Source: an uncultured Lachnospiraceae bacterium (GTDB taxonomy: Bacteria; Bacillota; Clostridia; Lachnospirales; Lachnospiraceae). From it: DNA of 32,676 bases. The number at the start of each line of letters is the position of its first letter. The stretch's first letter is position 1. Of this stretch, positions 15,942 through 25,188 are shown piece after piece. The DNA lies in contig CAJONG010000015.1 in the NCBI GenBank assembly GCA_905235845.1, positions 1-32,676 of the forward strand, written 5' to 3'. The notes under the pieces were generated by a model. The model had not been told where the DNA came from, did not search any database, and saw nothing but the letters and a program-made list of their open reading frames with translations. The position numbers and the translations under genes are program-made.

Positions 15942-16703
15942 CTATCCGATCTTGCCTATGAAATCCCTGACTCTGGGATTATCGGAGTCAAAGATGCTAT
16001 CCGGCGTGCCTTCTTCCAACACAAGCCCTTTTTCCATAAAAAGTATCCTGTCTGATACTTCTTTCGCAAACTGCATCTCATGAGTCACTATCACCATGGT
16101 CATATGACTGCTTGCAAGCTTACGTATAACTGACAATACCTCGCCTGTAAGCTCGGGATCAAGAGCCGAAGTAGGCTCATCAAAAAACAGTATCTTGGGT
16201 TCAAGCGCCAGAGCCCTCGCTATGGCAACTCTCTGCTGCTGCCCTCCCGACAGTTCGCAGGGGTATGCGTCAGCCTTATCGCTAAGTCCGAACATCCCAA
16301 GAAGCTCCTTTGCCTTCTCCTGTGCCTCTACCCTCGGATGACCAAGCACCGTAACGGGCGCATCGGTTATATTCTTCATAACGCTGTAATGCGGGAAAAG
16401 ATTAAAATTCTGGAATACTAACCCGAAGTACTGTCTGACCTTCTTAAGCTCCTCCTTAGATGCATAGACACTTCTTCCGTCCACGCTCCTTACTGCCTGC
16501 ATATCCCCGTAGTAAAGCTCTCCGTCATCCATCCCGGTAAGCAGGGTCGCACATCGCAAAAGAGTGGATTTGCCTGAACCGGAGGGTCCGATTATCGATA
16601 CAACCTCACCCTTATTAACCGTTAATGATATATCGGATAAGACTTCGACATCGGCGAAGCTTTTCTTAACATGTTCTATTCTTAAAAGAGCATTTTCTTC
16701 CAT
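15942..16703 (-). CDS. Polar amino-acid ABC transporter, ATP-binding protein
   Basis: This 253-residue ATPase of the GlnQ/HisP type powers amino-acid uptake from the cytoplasmic face. The Walker A motif is GPSGSGKST (39-47), the signature is LSGGQQQR (151-158), Walker B is ILFFDE (171-176) and the switch His is H208. All catalytic residues are present. The ATG at 16703 has AAAGGA eight bases upstream. It follows the permease by 21 bases and is the last gene of the transporter operon. Confidence 0.95.
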   Translation of the reverse strand: MEENALLRIEHVKKSFADVEVLSDISLTVNKGEVVSIIGPSGSGKSTLLRCATLLTGMDDGELYYGDMQAVRSVDGRSVYASKEELKKVRQYFGLVFQNFNLFPHYSVMKNITDAPVTVLGHPRVEAQEKAKELLGMFGLSDKADAYPCELSGGQQQRVAIARALALEPKILFFDEPTSALDPELTGEVLSVIRKLASSHMTMVIVTHEMQFAKEVSDRILFMEKGLVLEEGTPDSIFDSDNPRVRDFIGKIG

Positions 16704-16724
16704 AACGTAAGTCCTTTACGGATG

Positions 16725-17369
16725 TCAACTGTAATAAGAAAGCTTCTTCTCGAAGTATTCCATTACATATGCAACGACATAGTTAAACACAAAGTAGAAA
16801 AGTCCGGCTACCATAAGTGCATTGACGGATGCCTGCTTGGCAGATATCTGCTTGGCAATGGTGAACATCTCGGCAACTGCTATGACAAATGCCAGGGATG
16901 TATCCTTCACAAGGGTTATGGTCTCGTTGGTAATGGGCGGAAGAATCCTCTTTAACACCTGCGGAAAGATTATCTTAAAGAAGGTCTGTCTCTTATTATA
17001 GCCAAGAACCTGTGCCGCCTCGTACTGCCCTATTGGTATGGATTCAATGCCGGCTCTGTATATCTCCGCAAAATAAGCCGCATAATTGACGGAAAAAGCA
17101 ATGATGACCGCCACAAAACGATATCCCTGCGATATCTTAAGCCCAAATATATAGAAAGGCGCAAAATACACTACTATAAGCTGGAGCATAAGAGGTGTTC
17201 CGCGCATTATAGCAATGTATATCTTGACGAGGGTCTGAATTATCCTGTTTTTCGACATTCTTCCGAATGCCACCAAAAGCCCTAAGGGGAGCGAAAAAAG
17301 AAGTGTCAGCAAAAAGATCTCAACTGACACAACCATTCCGCTTAACAATTGAAAAAAAGTAGTATTCAT
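16725..17369 (-). CDS. Polar amino-acid ABC transporter, permease
   Basis: This 214-residue permease of the His/Glu/Gln/Arg/opine family has about five membrane helices. The cytoplasmic EAA loop (ESIPIGQYEAAQVLGYNKRQ, near residues 128-147) docks the ATPase. Only one permease is encoded, so the transporter is probably a homodimer in the membrane. The start codon has no strong Shine-Dalgarno and lies 13 bases after the binding-protein gene, which suggests translational coupling. The substrate cannot be read from the sequence. Confidence 0.94.
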   Translation of the reverse strand: MNTTFFQLLSGMVVSVEIFLLTLLFSLPLGLLVAFGRMSKNRIIQTLVKIYIAIMRGTPLMLQLIVVYFAPFYIFGLKISQGYRFVAVIIAFSVNYAAYFAEIYRAGIESIPIGQYEAAQVLGYNKRQTFFKIIFPQVLKRILPPITNETITLVKDTSLAFVIAVAEMFTIAKQISAKQASVNALMVAGLFYFVFNYVVAYVMEYFEKKLSYYS

Positions 17370-17382
17370 AAAAATTATGTCA

Positions 17383-18204
17383 TTACTTACCTATACATAT
17401 GCTGTCAGTAAGACCGTAATCACTGTAATTCTCGGCAATCTTCGCTATCGTTCCGTCAGATGCCATCTCAAGGAGTGTCTTCTCAACCTTATCCTTAAGC
17501 TCATCATTGCCAAGCTTAAAGCCTACACCATACTGTTCAAGCGAAAGCTTGTCATCAAGCATGATATATGCGCCTGCTTCTCTCTGTGATATCTGGAAGT
17601 TGGCCACACCTATATCCAGGGCAAGACAGTCTATCGCTCCTGCTTCAAGATCCATGAAGCCCGCATTGTAATCCGCATACTGGATAAGATCCGCAAGGGA
17701 ATCCTTAAGCTTAATATTCTCAGGGGTCTCTTCATCCTCAAGTGCTGCAAGAGCTGAAGAATCCTTCTGTACTCCGACTACCTTTCCCGCAAGATCGCTC
17801 TTACTTACTATCCCTGAATCCGAAGCCACAACGAATACCTGGCTGTTATCCACGTAGGGAACGGTCCATGCGTACTGATCCTCTCTGCCGTTTATCGTGA
17901 AGCCGCTCCATATGCAATCTATGGCTCCCGAAGAAAGCTCCATATCCTTAGCATCCCAGTCAATAGGCTGCTTCTTAAGCTCCCAGCCGTTACGCTTACA
18001 CACCTCTGCCGCAAGATCCAGATCAAATCCCACATACTCTCCGGTGCTCTCATCCAAGAATCCGTAGGGAGGGAATTCCGCATCGAATCCAACCGTGAAC
18101 GTAGCGTCCTTCGCTTCGCCATGTGTGTCCCCACCTTTACCGCATGCCGTAAGTCCCGTGATCATCATTGTAGCAATCAGTGCTACAGACAATATCTTTT
18201 TCAT
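17383..18204 (-). CDS. Polar amino-acid ABC transporter, substrate-binding lipoprotein
   Basis: This 273-residue family 3 solute-binding protein begins with a lipoprotein signal peptide. The hydrophobic stretch ends in LTAC with the lipidated Cys21, so it is tethered outside the membrane. The two-lobe fold is indicated by VGFDAEFPPYGFLDE near the N-terminus, YVGFDLDLAAEVCKR, and GAIDCIWSGFTI, which match the polar amino-acid binding group. It is first in a three-gene operon (binding protein, permease, ATPase). The promoter at 18262-18290 drives it. The ribosome binding site is weak and is accompanied by a tiny upstream reading frame whose stop overlaps this ATG. Confidence 0.95.
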   Translation of the reverse strand: MKKILSVALIATMMITGLTACGKGGDTHGEAKDATFTVGFDAEFPPYGFLDESTGEYVGFDLDLAAEVCKRNGWELKKQPIDWDAKDMELSSGAIDCIWSGFTINGREDQYAWTVPYVDNSQVFVVASDSGIVSKSDLAGKVVGVQKDSSALAALEDEETPENIKLKDSLADLIQYADYNAGFMDLEAGAIDCLALDIGVANFQISQREAGAYIMLDDKLSLEQYGVGFKLGNDELKDKVEKTLLEMASDGTIAKIAENYSDYGLTDSICIGK

Positions 18205-18261
18205 AATAATCTCATTATCTCCGTTTTCTTTTGTGATTTATCATAGTAAAGTGACTAGGTT

Positions 18262-18290
18262 ATAGTACCTTACAAGCCCATTTATGTCAA
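18262..18290 (-). promoter_or_regulatory. sigma-A promoter of the amino-acid ABC operon
   Basis: On the minus strand a perfect -35 TTGACA (18285-18290) is 17 bp from a -10 TACTAT (18262-18267). The -35 sits only two bases beyond the stop codon of the upstream coiled-coil gene, with no terminator between, so read-through from the four-gene operon into the transporter is possible. Confidence 0.65.
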
Positions 18291-18292
18291 TA

Positions 18293-19507
18293 TCAGATAT
18301 CCGTGCAATACCTTTCCACCATCTTAAGAGCCTCCGCTGAATACTCGGGATACTGCTTCACGAAGTCCTTAAGCTCGCTCTGCCCTTCCTTGGCCAGACG
18401 CTTGTTATAGTCCATTCTGGCGCGAAGCTTCTGTCTCTGCAGGATATATGCGTGTCTTAACTCCACCATCTCATTGTGCTCTATGATGGCTAAGGGATTA
18501 TGAAGCCATGCATATACATCATTAAGCTGGTATTTCCTAAGCTTATGCAGAAGCTCCGCCTGATAGAAGGTAAGCTCCTTCTCGTTAAGAGCCGCCTGTT
18601 CTCTCGCATTCCTCTCAAGCTCATACATCTCCCATACCCTCTTAAGCTCCGAGGCACTGCCCGTATTGTACTTGGTATAGAGATAATCCAACAGATTGGA
18701 ATTATTGACGTATCTGATCTTCACCGTATTCTGAAGCAATATTAGCCTGTTGATACCCTTCTCTATGCGCTTCTTCTCCTTAACCGCATCCGTATACTTC
18801 ACATATAAAAGGGTTATGGCCACTGCGGACGTAAGAGTGGTAACTATGTATCCGACTCCCACCTCCATCTCAAATCCATACTGCAGCACTAACAGCATGA
18901 TAACCAAAAGAACTGCGGCGAATACACATATGACTGTCATACCCTTGAGATTGGCGATCTCCTTTATAAGCTCATCCTGTCTGTACAGGAAGGCATGCTT
19001 CTCACCCTCAAGCTTACGCAGATCATCCTTGATAAGCCCCTTATACTTCTCCGCATCGGCCATATCCTCATATGCCTTAGGCATATTGTCTTCAAAACGC
19101 TCCATGCTCCTGTACTGTGCTTCCGTAATGGCGCTTTTCTTGGCTTCGTATTCCTGGGTCTCTTCTTCATAATAGATGATATTCCTTGCGGCATCCTGAA
19201 GTCCAACCTTCTCGCTCATGGGCAGGGCGTCTATCTCATCCATGTCCTTAAGCATCGCCGTCACCGCATTATACTCGTTGGAAAGCTTATCAAGCTCATT
19301 GGATGCATCCCTTACCTGCTCCACCAGGCTTCTTATGTATTTTTCACGCTGGATCTCATCGCTCATCTTGAACAGATGGCGGTCTTCCATTATGTGATCC
19401 CAGTCCCATTCGAATTCTTCTTCAAGCCCCTCATCCAGCTCAAGAGACTTAAAATCCGCCTCCTGCATCTTGAAAAGCTTAGAAAAAAACTTTGTTCCCA
19501 AACTCAT
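18293..19507 (-). CDS. Coiled-coil protein with two central membrane helices (unknown; fourth gene of the Hsp70-like operon)
   Basis: This 404-residue protein is not in a family I can name. An acidic N-terminal part (residues 15-45) is followed by long heptad-rich helices (about 50-190). Two adjacent membrane helices lie at about 190-210 (VICVFAAVLLVIMLLVL) and 218-237 (VGYIVTTLTSAVAITLLYV). A second helical, charged region runs from 238 to the end. Both large coiled-coil ends would be on the same side, most likely cytoplasmic. The start overlaps the stop of the TPR gene by one base (TGATG), showing tight coupling. It probably anchors the products of the operon to the membrane. Confidence 0.88.
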   Translation of the reverse strand: MSLGTKFFSKLFKMQEADFKSLELDEGLEEEFEWDWDHIMEDRHLFKMSDEIQREKYIRSLVEQVRDASNELDKLSNEYNAVTAMLKDMDEIDALPMSEKVGLQDAARNIIYYEEETQEYEAKKSAITEAQYRSMERFEDNMPKAYEDMADAEKYKGLIKDDLRKLEGEKHAFLYRQDELIKEIANLKGMTVICVFAAVLLVIMLLVLQYGFEMEVGVGYIVTTLTSAVAITLLYVKYTDAVKEKKRIEKGINRLILLQNTVKIRYVNNSNLLDYLYTKYNTGSASELKRVWEMYELERNAREQAALNEKELTFYQAELLHKLRKYQLNDVYAWLHNPLAIIEHNEMVELRHAYILQRQKLRARMDYNKRLAKEGQSELKDFVKQYPEYSAEALKMVERYCTDI

Positions 19508-20352
19508 CAGAATCCTCCGGTCCTTCCCTTGAATATCTGCTCCCTGTATCCGGCCTTGACTTCTTCGGTCAATGCATCCATCTCGCTGTAGAAGTCACCT
19601 CCGCGGCTCTTCTTCTCTTCAAGCTCACTGATAAAAAGACTTGACGGATCCCTAAGCCATTTCTCTTCAACAGCCTCGAACCGTCTCTCCACCTCAAGGG
19701 AATCCTCATATGACTCCTTATGCGCCGCAAGGTAACTTAAGTAATCTCCGGGACTCATGTAAAGCTTCTTAGCAGAGAGCATCGATACATAGCTCTCTGT
19801 ATTGGCATAGGTATCGTATGCACGCTCAAAATAATCCGCCGCCCTCTCATACATGAAAAGCCCTGCCGCACATACACCCAGATTATGGAATACGCCTGCC
19901 CTTAGCTTAACCTCAGTGACCCTTGTCTCCTTAAGTATAAGCTCGTATTCGTCCATGGCCATACCGTACTTCTTAGCCTCAAGGAAACCGTCCGCACGTA
20001 TCTTACGTCTCTCTGCAAGAGACATATCATCATTGCTGCCTATATTGTCTATCAGCGTCTGCCATTCTTCATCCGTGTAGTAGCCTATCTCGTTCCTAAG
20101 AAGCTCAATAAGCTTAATAAGCGCACCGTACCTTGAACACAGCTTCGATACCTCTCTGCCAAGCTCCTTAAGTTCGAGAGATGCGACTATCCAGTCAGCA
20201 AGTTCGCCGTCCACGAAGCTGTCATCCAGCAGATATGCATTGTGATACAGGTAATAGCACAGCTCTTCTATACAATATATGTTGATGCAGTCATCCTTAA
20301 GAAAATATGGAGTTTTGGAATATGCCCCTCGGCACAGCAAGACATTACTCAT
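19507..20352 (-). CDS. TPR-like helical protein (unknown; third gene of the Hsp70-like operon)
   Basis: This soluble 281-residue, mostly helical protein contains two recognisable tetratricopeptide-like units. One is near residues 116-140 (ADGFLEAKKYGMAMDEYELI) and the other near 151-184 (NLGVCAAGLFMYERAADYFE). No signal peptide or enzymatic motif is seen. TPR folds hold partner proteins, and TPR proteins are classic Hsp70/Hsp90 co-chaperones, which is suggestive next to an Hsp70-like gene. The ATG follows the preceding stop by 5 bases with GGGAG inside the preceding gene. Its stop overlaps the next ATG. The family itself is not recognised. Confidence 0.88.
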   Translation of the reverse strand: MSNVLLCRGAYSKTPYFLKDDCINIYCIEELCYYLYHNAYLLDDSFVDGELADWIVASLELKELGREVSKLCSRYGALIKLIELLRNEIGYYTDEEWQTLIDNIGSNDDMSLAERRKIRADGFLEAKKYGMAMDEYELILKETRVTEVKLRAGVFHNLGVCAAGLFMYERAADYFERAYDTYANTESYVSMLSAKKLYMSPGDYLSYLAAHKESYEDSLEVERRFEAVEEKWLRDPSSLFISELEEKKSRGGDFYSEMDALTEEVKAGYREQIFKGRTGGF

Positions 20353-20357
20353 ACGTC

Positions 20358-21629
20358 TTATTCTCCCTCACTGCCCGATAATGATACGGTTCTTGTGAAC
20401 AACTGTCCGGAGCCCTTATAGAATTCGCCGAAGCCCAGATCAGTCACATTTATCCTCAGTATATCCTCAGATTCCATTATAGCCTCGATCCTAAGCCGCA
20501 CTGTCTTGGGCTCATGCTCGTTAAGTCCGTCAAGCACTATCTCCACATTACGGACATTGCGTCCGTCAAGAGGCGTTATCCTTATGGTGAAGCTGTTGCC
20601 CTTATCTAAGATCACTTCCGCCCTCTTCTTGGAATCAAACCAGTTCTCTCCGCCGTCAAGAAGTGCCAGATAGGAATCCTCTCTGCCCCTTCTGACATCC
20701 ATGCCTATATTGGCCTTAAGCTTATCCTTGCCTAGGAATACTATGCTCTTCTCCTCATTCCTTTTGCCGCTTAGACGATCCTGCATGGCATAGCATGCAC
20801 CTCTGCTGTATAAGTTGTTGCCCCTGAAAGAACGCCTGTTACGGCACAGCTCCCTTAATGATTCCACGCACCAGTCACCAAGAAATCCGTCACCGATAAG
20901 ATAAGCACAGCTCACCACACCTCTATCCACGGTCTTATGTATCACATCTAAAAAAGCGCTGTCCCTTTCTTCACCCTCGACATCCCTTAGGACGAATTCC
21001 TCCTTATCCACGAAGGATACTACAGGCCTTGTTATCCTGTTAAGCTTGAAGGTATAGCTGTTCAAGATATCGTTGTGATAATCATATACCATCACATCAT
21101 GTCCCCACAGCTCTCTGGGCTGATTGACCACATAATAGAAGATACTCTCCTCTCTGCCTATGAAGCCTATCTTCGCCGACTTATAACCAAGAGATGCCGT
21201 TACTACCTCCAGTACCTCTATCGCACGTACCGACAGGTCCGGAACTGTGAACATTATACCGACTATATTGTTTTTATTGACTACATTAGTCAACAAATTG
21301 AGGGTACGCTTTATATATAAGGCAAGAAGAGCCAGGGGATCGAACATCTCGCTCACCACCTTAACAGGCTCGCCTATCAGAGCCCTGTCAAAAAGCTCCC
21401 ATACCAGTTCACCTTCCTCTACCTTGCTGTAGCTTAAGGCATCCTCACCCACGAACCACTGATTGACCTCGCTTCTCTTAAAAAGGCATAAGGGCATGCA
21501 GTACTGCTCCTCATCCTTTCCCGCGCTGATGGTCTTGGCGATGGGGTCTCCCTCGACGTAGTAGCTTATCTGGGCATATTCATTTGACAGATCATATCCG
21601 ACTATAACGGATCTGTTGAACTCAAACAT
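20358..21629 (-). CDS. Hsp70/actin-fold-like protein, DUF5716-type
   Basis: From memory this matches a Clostridia family catalogued as DUF5716. The 423 residues follow the order of an Hsp70. A phosphate-1-like strand-turn is VIVGYDLSNEYAQIS (8-22). The segment FTVPDLSVRAIEVLEVV (127-143), then IGREESIFYYVV, is in the place of the Hsp70 TVPA-to-EP segment. A phosphate-2-like strand is VMVYDYHNDILNSYTF (179-194), and an adenosine-like region is CAYLIGDGFLGDW (241-253) followed by NLYSRGACYAM. The last 90 residues look like the beta substrate-binding domain (SFTIRITPLDG, then ILRINVTDLGFG 390-400). No helical lid is present. The glycines of the ATPase loops (GTT, GGG) are absent, so ATP hydrolysis is doubtful. 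The ribosome binding site is weak, and the gene starts 10 bases after the DUF5717-like stop. Confidence 0.82.
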   Translation of the reverse strand: MFEFNRSVIVGYDLSNEYAQISYYVEGDPIAKTISAGKDEEQYCMPLCLFKRSEVNQWFVGEDALSYSKVEEGELVWELFDRALIGEPVKVVSEMFDPLALLALYIKRTLNLLTNVVNKNNIVGIMFTVPDLSVRAIEVLEVVTASLGYKSAKIGFIGREESIFYYVVNQPRELWGHDVMVYDYHNDILNSYTFKLNRITRPVVSFVDKEEFVLRDVEGEERDSAFLDVIHKTVDRGVVSCAYLIGDGFLGDWCVESLRELCRNRRSFRGNNLYSRGACYAMQDRLSGKRNEEKSIVFLGKDKLKANIGMDVRRGREDSYLALLDGGENWFDSKKRAEVILDKGNSFTIRITPLDGRNVRNVEIVLDGLNEHEPKTVRLRIEAIMESEDILRINVTDLGFGEFYKGSGQLFTRTVSLSGSEGE

Positions 21630-21639
21630 ACTCTATCTG

Positions 21640-24600
21640 CTATTGCATCGTAAAAAGATGCTTCGCATAAAACTCCTTCTTCTTATACTCACCCGCAAGC
21701 TTAAGAGCGGTCTCATAATCCTTAAGGGTCGTAGCCATGGATATATCATTGATAAGGCTGAACTTATCATCAGTCTGTGCCTGGCCTGCATTATTCTTGG
21801 AAGCGGTACCGCTCTGTGTAAGCTCCTCTATGCCGTCGCTTTCTTCCGTAATGTAATACTGAAGAGACTCACCGAAGAACACTAAGAAGCCCTTACAGAA
21901 TATCCCGCCGTATACTTCCTTCATCTCATCCCTGATATAGCCTATGCTCTCATCATTCTCGCTGCTTATATAGTAGTTGATGGTAACTCGGGCGCCCTCT
22001 TCTCCCCTGTATTCCACCACAGTCTGCTTGGACAGTTCTTCGGATTCGGGGCTTATGGTTCCGAATTCCTGCATATAGGACATGACTATCCCTTCTTCGG
22101 CGTACAGGATGTGGATATATCGCCTTATATGTTCCGCTATATCTTCGGATATATCGGATGATTTGACATTCTGCGCATAATACTTAAGGAATGACAGCAT
22201 GCATACCGTTGGCAGGCTGTTCTCATTCTCGTATATCCTTGCCATCTCGGTGAAGAAATATTCATCTATAAGTCTGTCGCTTAACAGATAATCATCCGCA
22301 AAATACTTAAGATATTCCAGTTCAAGCCCGGTATCTGCTCCGCCTTCCACATACTCCTTAAGTATCCTTCCCTCCTGTCCGGTATATGCGCCGGTGGTAA
22401 GGGTCTGTCTTATCATGGTCTCACATATCTTAAAGGTATCCACGTAAAAGCCCGAAGCCGCCTTCCATATATCGCGCAGATTCTTGGCCGGTCCCTTATA
22501 GAAGTCAGTCAGATACCCAAGTCCGGTCTCGTTGTATTTGCCGCGCTCAAAGGCACAGTATATCATGGCTGTCAGGTTCTCATTTTCGATATAGCCGTCT
22601 TTGTCGATAACAGCGGTTGCAAGCCTTACAAGCACCTGCGGGTCAACACTCTCCGGACCATAGTATAGGGCATAATCATATGCCTTCTCTGTAAATCCCC
22701 TAAGCAGCAGAAGCTTAAGCAGCTCGTCCCTGTCTTCTCCCGCAAGATCCTCTCTTCCTATCCGGTCGAGCAATCCGTCAAGCATGGCCAGATTGTCCGT
22801 GTCCTGATAATACCGTATGAGAGGCAGTCTGATAGCGGTCCTGAACTCCTCACTTACATCCTCATTTAACTCAAGATAAGTATATCTGTCCGCATTACGG
22901 TCATTGACATGGATGTATTCCTTGTTGCCCTCACACACATACAGATTAAAAAGAAGCGTGTTCTCGGCATATGGTTCCACCACAGGCAGAAGCTTCCTTG
23001 GCAGGAAATATCTCTCCGTCAGGTATTCCTTGGTCCCGTAGTATCTGTTGCCAAGAGTATCCTCAAGCAGGACCGTGTATTCATTGTTCGGCAGATCCAC
23101 AAGTGTCTTACCGTTAAGAACCTGGTAGACCATCTCTTTTTTCATTCTCGAATCCATCACTATGACAGAGACTATTGAGGGGTCTTCGACGGTTATCCTG
23201 TGCTTAAGCAATAATCTGGAGAGTTGCTTAAGATTATCCTCCGTGGGCATATCCTTCACTATAAGCTCCGTGTAGAGGTATGATAATTCCCTGCTTACCT
23301 TCTCTGCGTACAGTTGCCTAAGAGTGAACCTCTCGATCCTGCTTATACAGGTCATATATATGTCCGGTATATTGGCTCTGTTGCGGACTATATATGCATA
23401 CAGAACCGCTGCCTGCTCAAAGGGAAGATCGTTGTCATATGAGAAGTACATTAACACCTCTTTATGTATCTTCACGTCGCTCTTATCTCCGACAGACAGC
23501 ATATAGCATTCATACAGGCGGGTTACTGACAGACCTTTCTCTATGCCCTTCTCATACCATTCGAAGTATTTCTCTCCCGTCTTATCCCCCTTGATAAGCT
23601 GGGTGCACATGGCATTCAGCACATCATCCGTGGGATTGCTCTCATACAGAAGCTTAAGGATGCGCACCACTCTCCTGTCGTAATCACGCAGTCCCGCGGC
23701 TCTGTAGGCTATCTGTTCCCTCAGCTCTGTACTCACTATCCTCTTCTTGGCAGCAAAATCAAGCAGTCTGATCTCTTCCTCATCAAAATGCATCAAAAGC
23801 GTGGGCATGGCATGGAGCATATCCACTATCTCTATGTACATTAACGGGCTGTTGCACCCCTTTTTAAGCTGGCTTAACGCAAAAGCATACTTTCTGGCGG
23901 GGTTTCTCTTGAATTCATAGGATGTATGTAAAAGTATCCATGCGATAAGGAAGTTAGAGGGATTACGATCGAAGATCGCATTTATCTTATCGTTGATCTC
24001 CCTTGTATAGTATTCGTCCGCACTGTAGATCGTGGTCAGATACAGATAGAAGCAGTATCTCTCATCAGATTCTTCCTCTATAACAGGTGCTATTTTGCGG
24101 TCAAGTATCCATTTCGCCTCATTGTATTTCTCTTCGGCAAGCAGCAGATACACTTCGAAAAGCAGTGTCACGGTATCATCGCCTTCCACCGATGCCCTGT
24201 GTGAGATCAGCTCCTCCGTAAGCTGTATCCATTTTTCCTTATCTATAAGGCCTATCCTGTAGTCTATATAATGTCTGATGGTCTGATATCTTATAATGTT
24301 GCGCCTGTGCAACACTCCGAGGCGCTTGTTCTTATTGCCGCTCATGACAGTTATATCCACAATAAACTGCCCGTAGAGATGCTTAAAGGTAAGCCTTCCG
24401 GGATTCTTGCCCGGATGCAGCTTATCAGCTCTTATCACATACTCAAAACGGCATCTGTTATCTTCAAAATCCTCAGCCTTTATCCTGTTGACTGGCAACT
24501 CGATAAAATCTCCCTCGGCCTTCACCGCAAGTAACGTATATCCCCATCCTATCCTCTCGATATCCACATACTCCGTGTGTGTCTCCTTGGAGTCCGTAAG

Positions 24601-25188
24601 TATGATGCCGGTCTCGCCGGGGTTATACTCAATCACCTTCTTCTTATTGATACCTATCAGGAATTCCTCGAGATTGTGGTTCTTATTGCCACACTTGGAA
24701 AGACCTTCATACAGATCGCGGTACCTTAAATCCTGCCCGGTCATGATATCTTCAAATCCGCTTTTTAAGAATATGCCGACAGCTTCATCCCAGTTGCTCT
24801 TGGCAAGATTGGTAAAATGAAAAAGATTGCGTATGGTCCCGAGTGAGGATTCTAAAGTCTTAAGCTTAACGGATACCACAAAAGGAAGGATGTATTCTCC
24901 AAGATTGCTCACTATCATGAAGCTTCCCTTAAGCACGTCGCCCTGACTCATTCCCTTAGAGTCGAATTCATACGGAACCACGACCCTGTTGCCGCTTACC
25001 AGTCTGACACCGCTTTGCATACGAACAGAAGAAGAATATACATATCCTTCCATCGTATTCTTCCCCTCACACTCTATCTCGAAGTAGCCGCTTATGACTT
25101 CGTTCTGTTCAAGTGTAAGCTCTATCTTGGATTCGGAGAAGGTCAGACTGCCACCGTTCCTGCCTATCTTAGATGTACGCTCTTCCAT
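21640..25188 (-). CDS. Very large beta-sandwich plus alpha-solenoid protein, DUF5717-type
   Basis: From memory this corresponds to a Lachnospiraceae family catalogued as DUF5717, a usual neighbour of DUF5716. The 1182 residues begin with a beta-rich domain (about 1-115, e.g. SGYFEIECEGKNTMEGYVYS). A second beta domain follows (about 190-295, ending FIVDITVMSG). About 750 residues of paired helices then follow, an alpha-solenoid with TPR-like rhythm. A beta-containing C-terminal region ends in a charged tail (YKKKEFYAKHLF). No signal peptide or membrane helix is seen, so it is probably a large cytoplasmic scaffold. It is first in the four-gene operon. The ATG has AGGA about seven bases upstream, inside the loop of a small hairpin. 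There are no catalytic motifs. Confidence 0.86.
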   Translation of the reverse strand: MEERTSKIGRNGGSLTFSESKIELTLEQNEVISGYFEIECEGKNTMEGYVYSSSVRMQSGVRLVSGNRVVVPYEFDSKGMSQGDVLKGSFMIVSNLGEYILPFVVSVKLKTLESSLGTIRNLFHFTNLAKSNWDEAVGIFLKSGFEDIMTGQDLRYRDLYEGLSKCGNKNHNLEEFLIGINKKKVIEYNPGETGIILTDSKETHTEYVDIERIGWGYTLLAVKAEGDFIELPVNRIKAEDFEDNRCRFEYVIRADKLHPGKNPGRLTFKHLYGQFIVDITVMSGNKNKRLGVLHRRNIIRYQTIRHYIDYRIGLIDKEKWIQLTEELISHRASVEGDDTVTLLFEVYLLLAEEKYNEAKWILDRKIAPVIEEESDERYCFYLYLTTIYSADEYYTREINDKINAIFDRNPSNFLIAWILLHTSYEFKRNPARKYAFALSQLKKGCNSPLMYIEIVDMLHAMPTLLMHFDEEEIRLLDFAAKKRIVSTELREQIAYRAAGLRDYDRRVVRILKLLYESNPTDDVLNAMCTQLIKGDKTGEKYFEWYEKGIEKGLSVTRLYECYMLSVGDKSDVKIHKEVLMYFSYDNDLPFEQAAVLYAYIVRNRANIPDIYMTCISRIERFTLRQLYAEKVSRELSYLYTELIVKDMPTEDNLKQLSRLLLKHRITVEDPSIVSVIVMDSRMKKEMVYQVLNGKTLVDLPNNEYTVLLEDTLGNRYYGTKEYLTERYFLPRKLLPVVEPYAENTLLFNLYVCEGNKEYIHVNDRNADRYTYLELNEDVSEEFRTAIRLPLIRYYQDTDNLAMLDGLLDRIGREDLAGEDRDELLKLLLLRGFTEKAYDYALYYGPESVDPQVLVRLATAVIDKDGYIENENLTAMIYCAFERGKYNETGLGYLTDFYKGPAKNLRDIWKAASGFYVDTFKICETMIRQTLTTGAYTGQEGRILKEYVEGGADTGLELEYLKYFADDYLLSDRLIDEYFFTEMARIYENENSLPTVCMLSFLKYYAQNVKSSDISEDIAEHIRRYIHILYAEEGIVMSYMQEFGTISPESEELSKQTVVEYRGEEGARVTINYYISSENDESIGYIRDEMKEVYGGIFCKGFLVFFGESLQYYITEESDGIEELTQSGTASKNNAGQAQTDDKFSLINDISMATTLKDYETALKLAGEYKKKEFYAKHLFTMQ

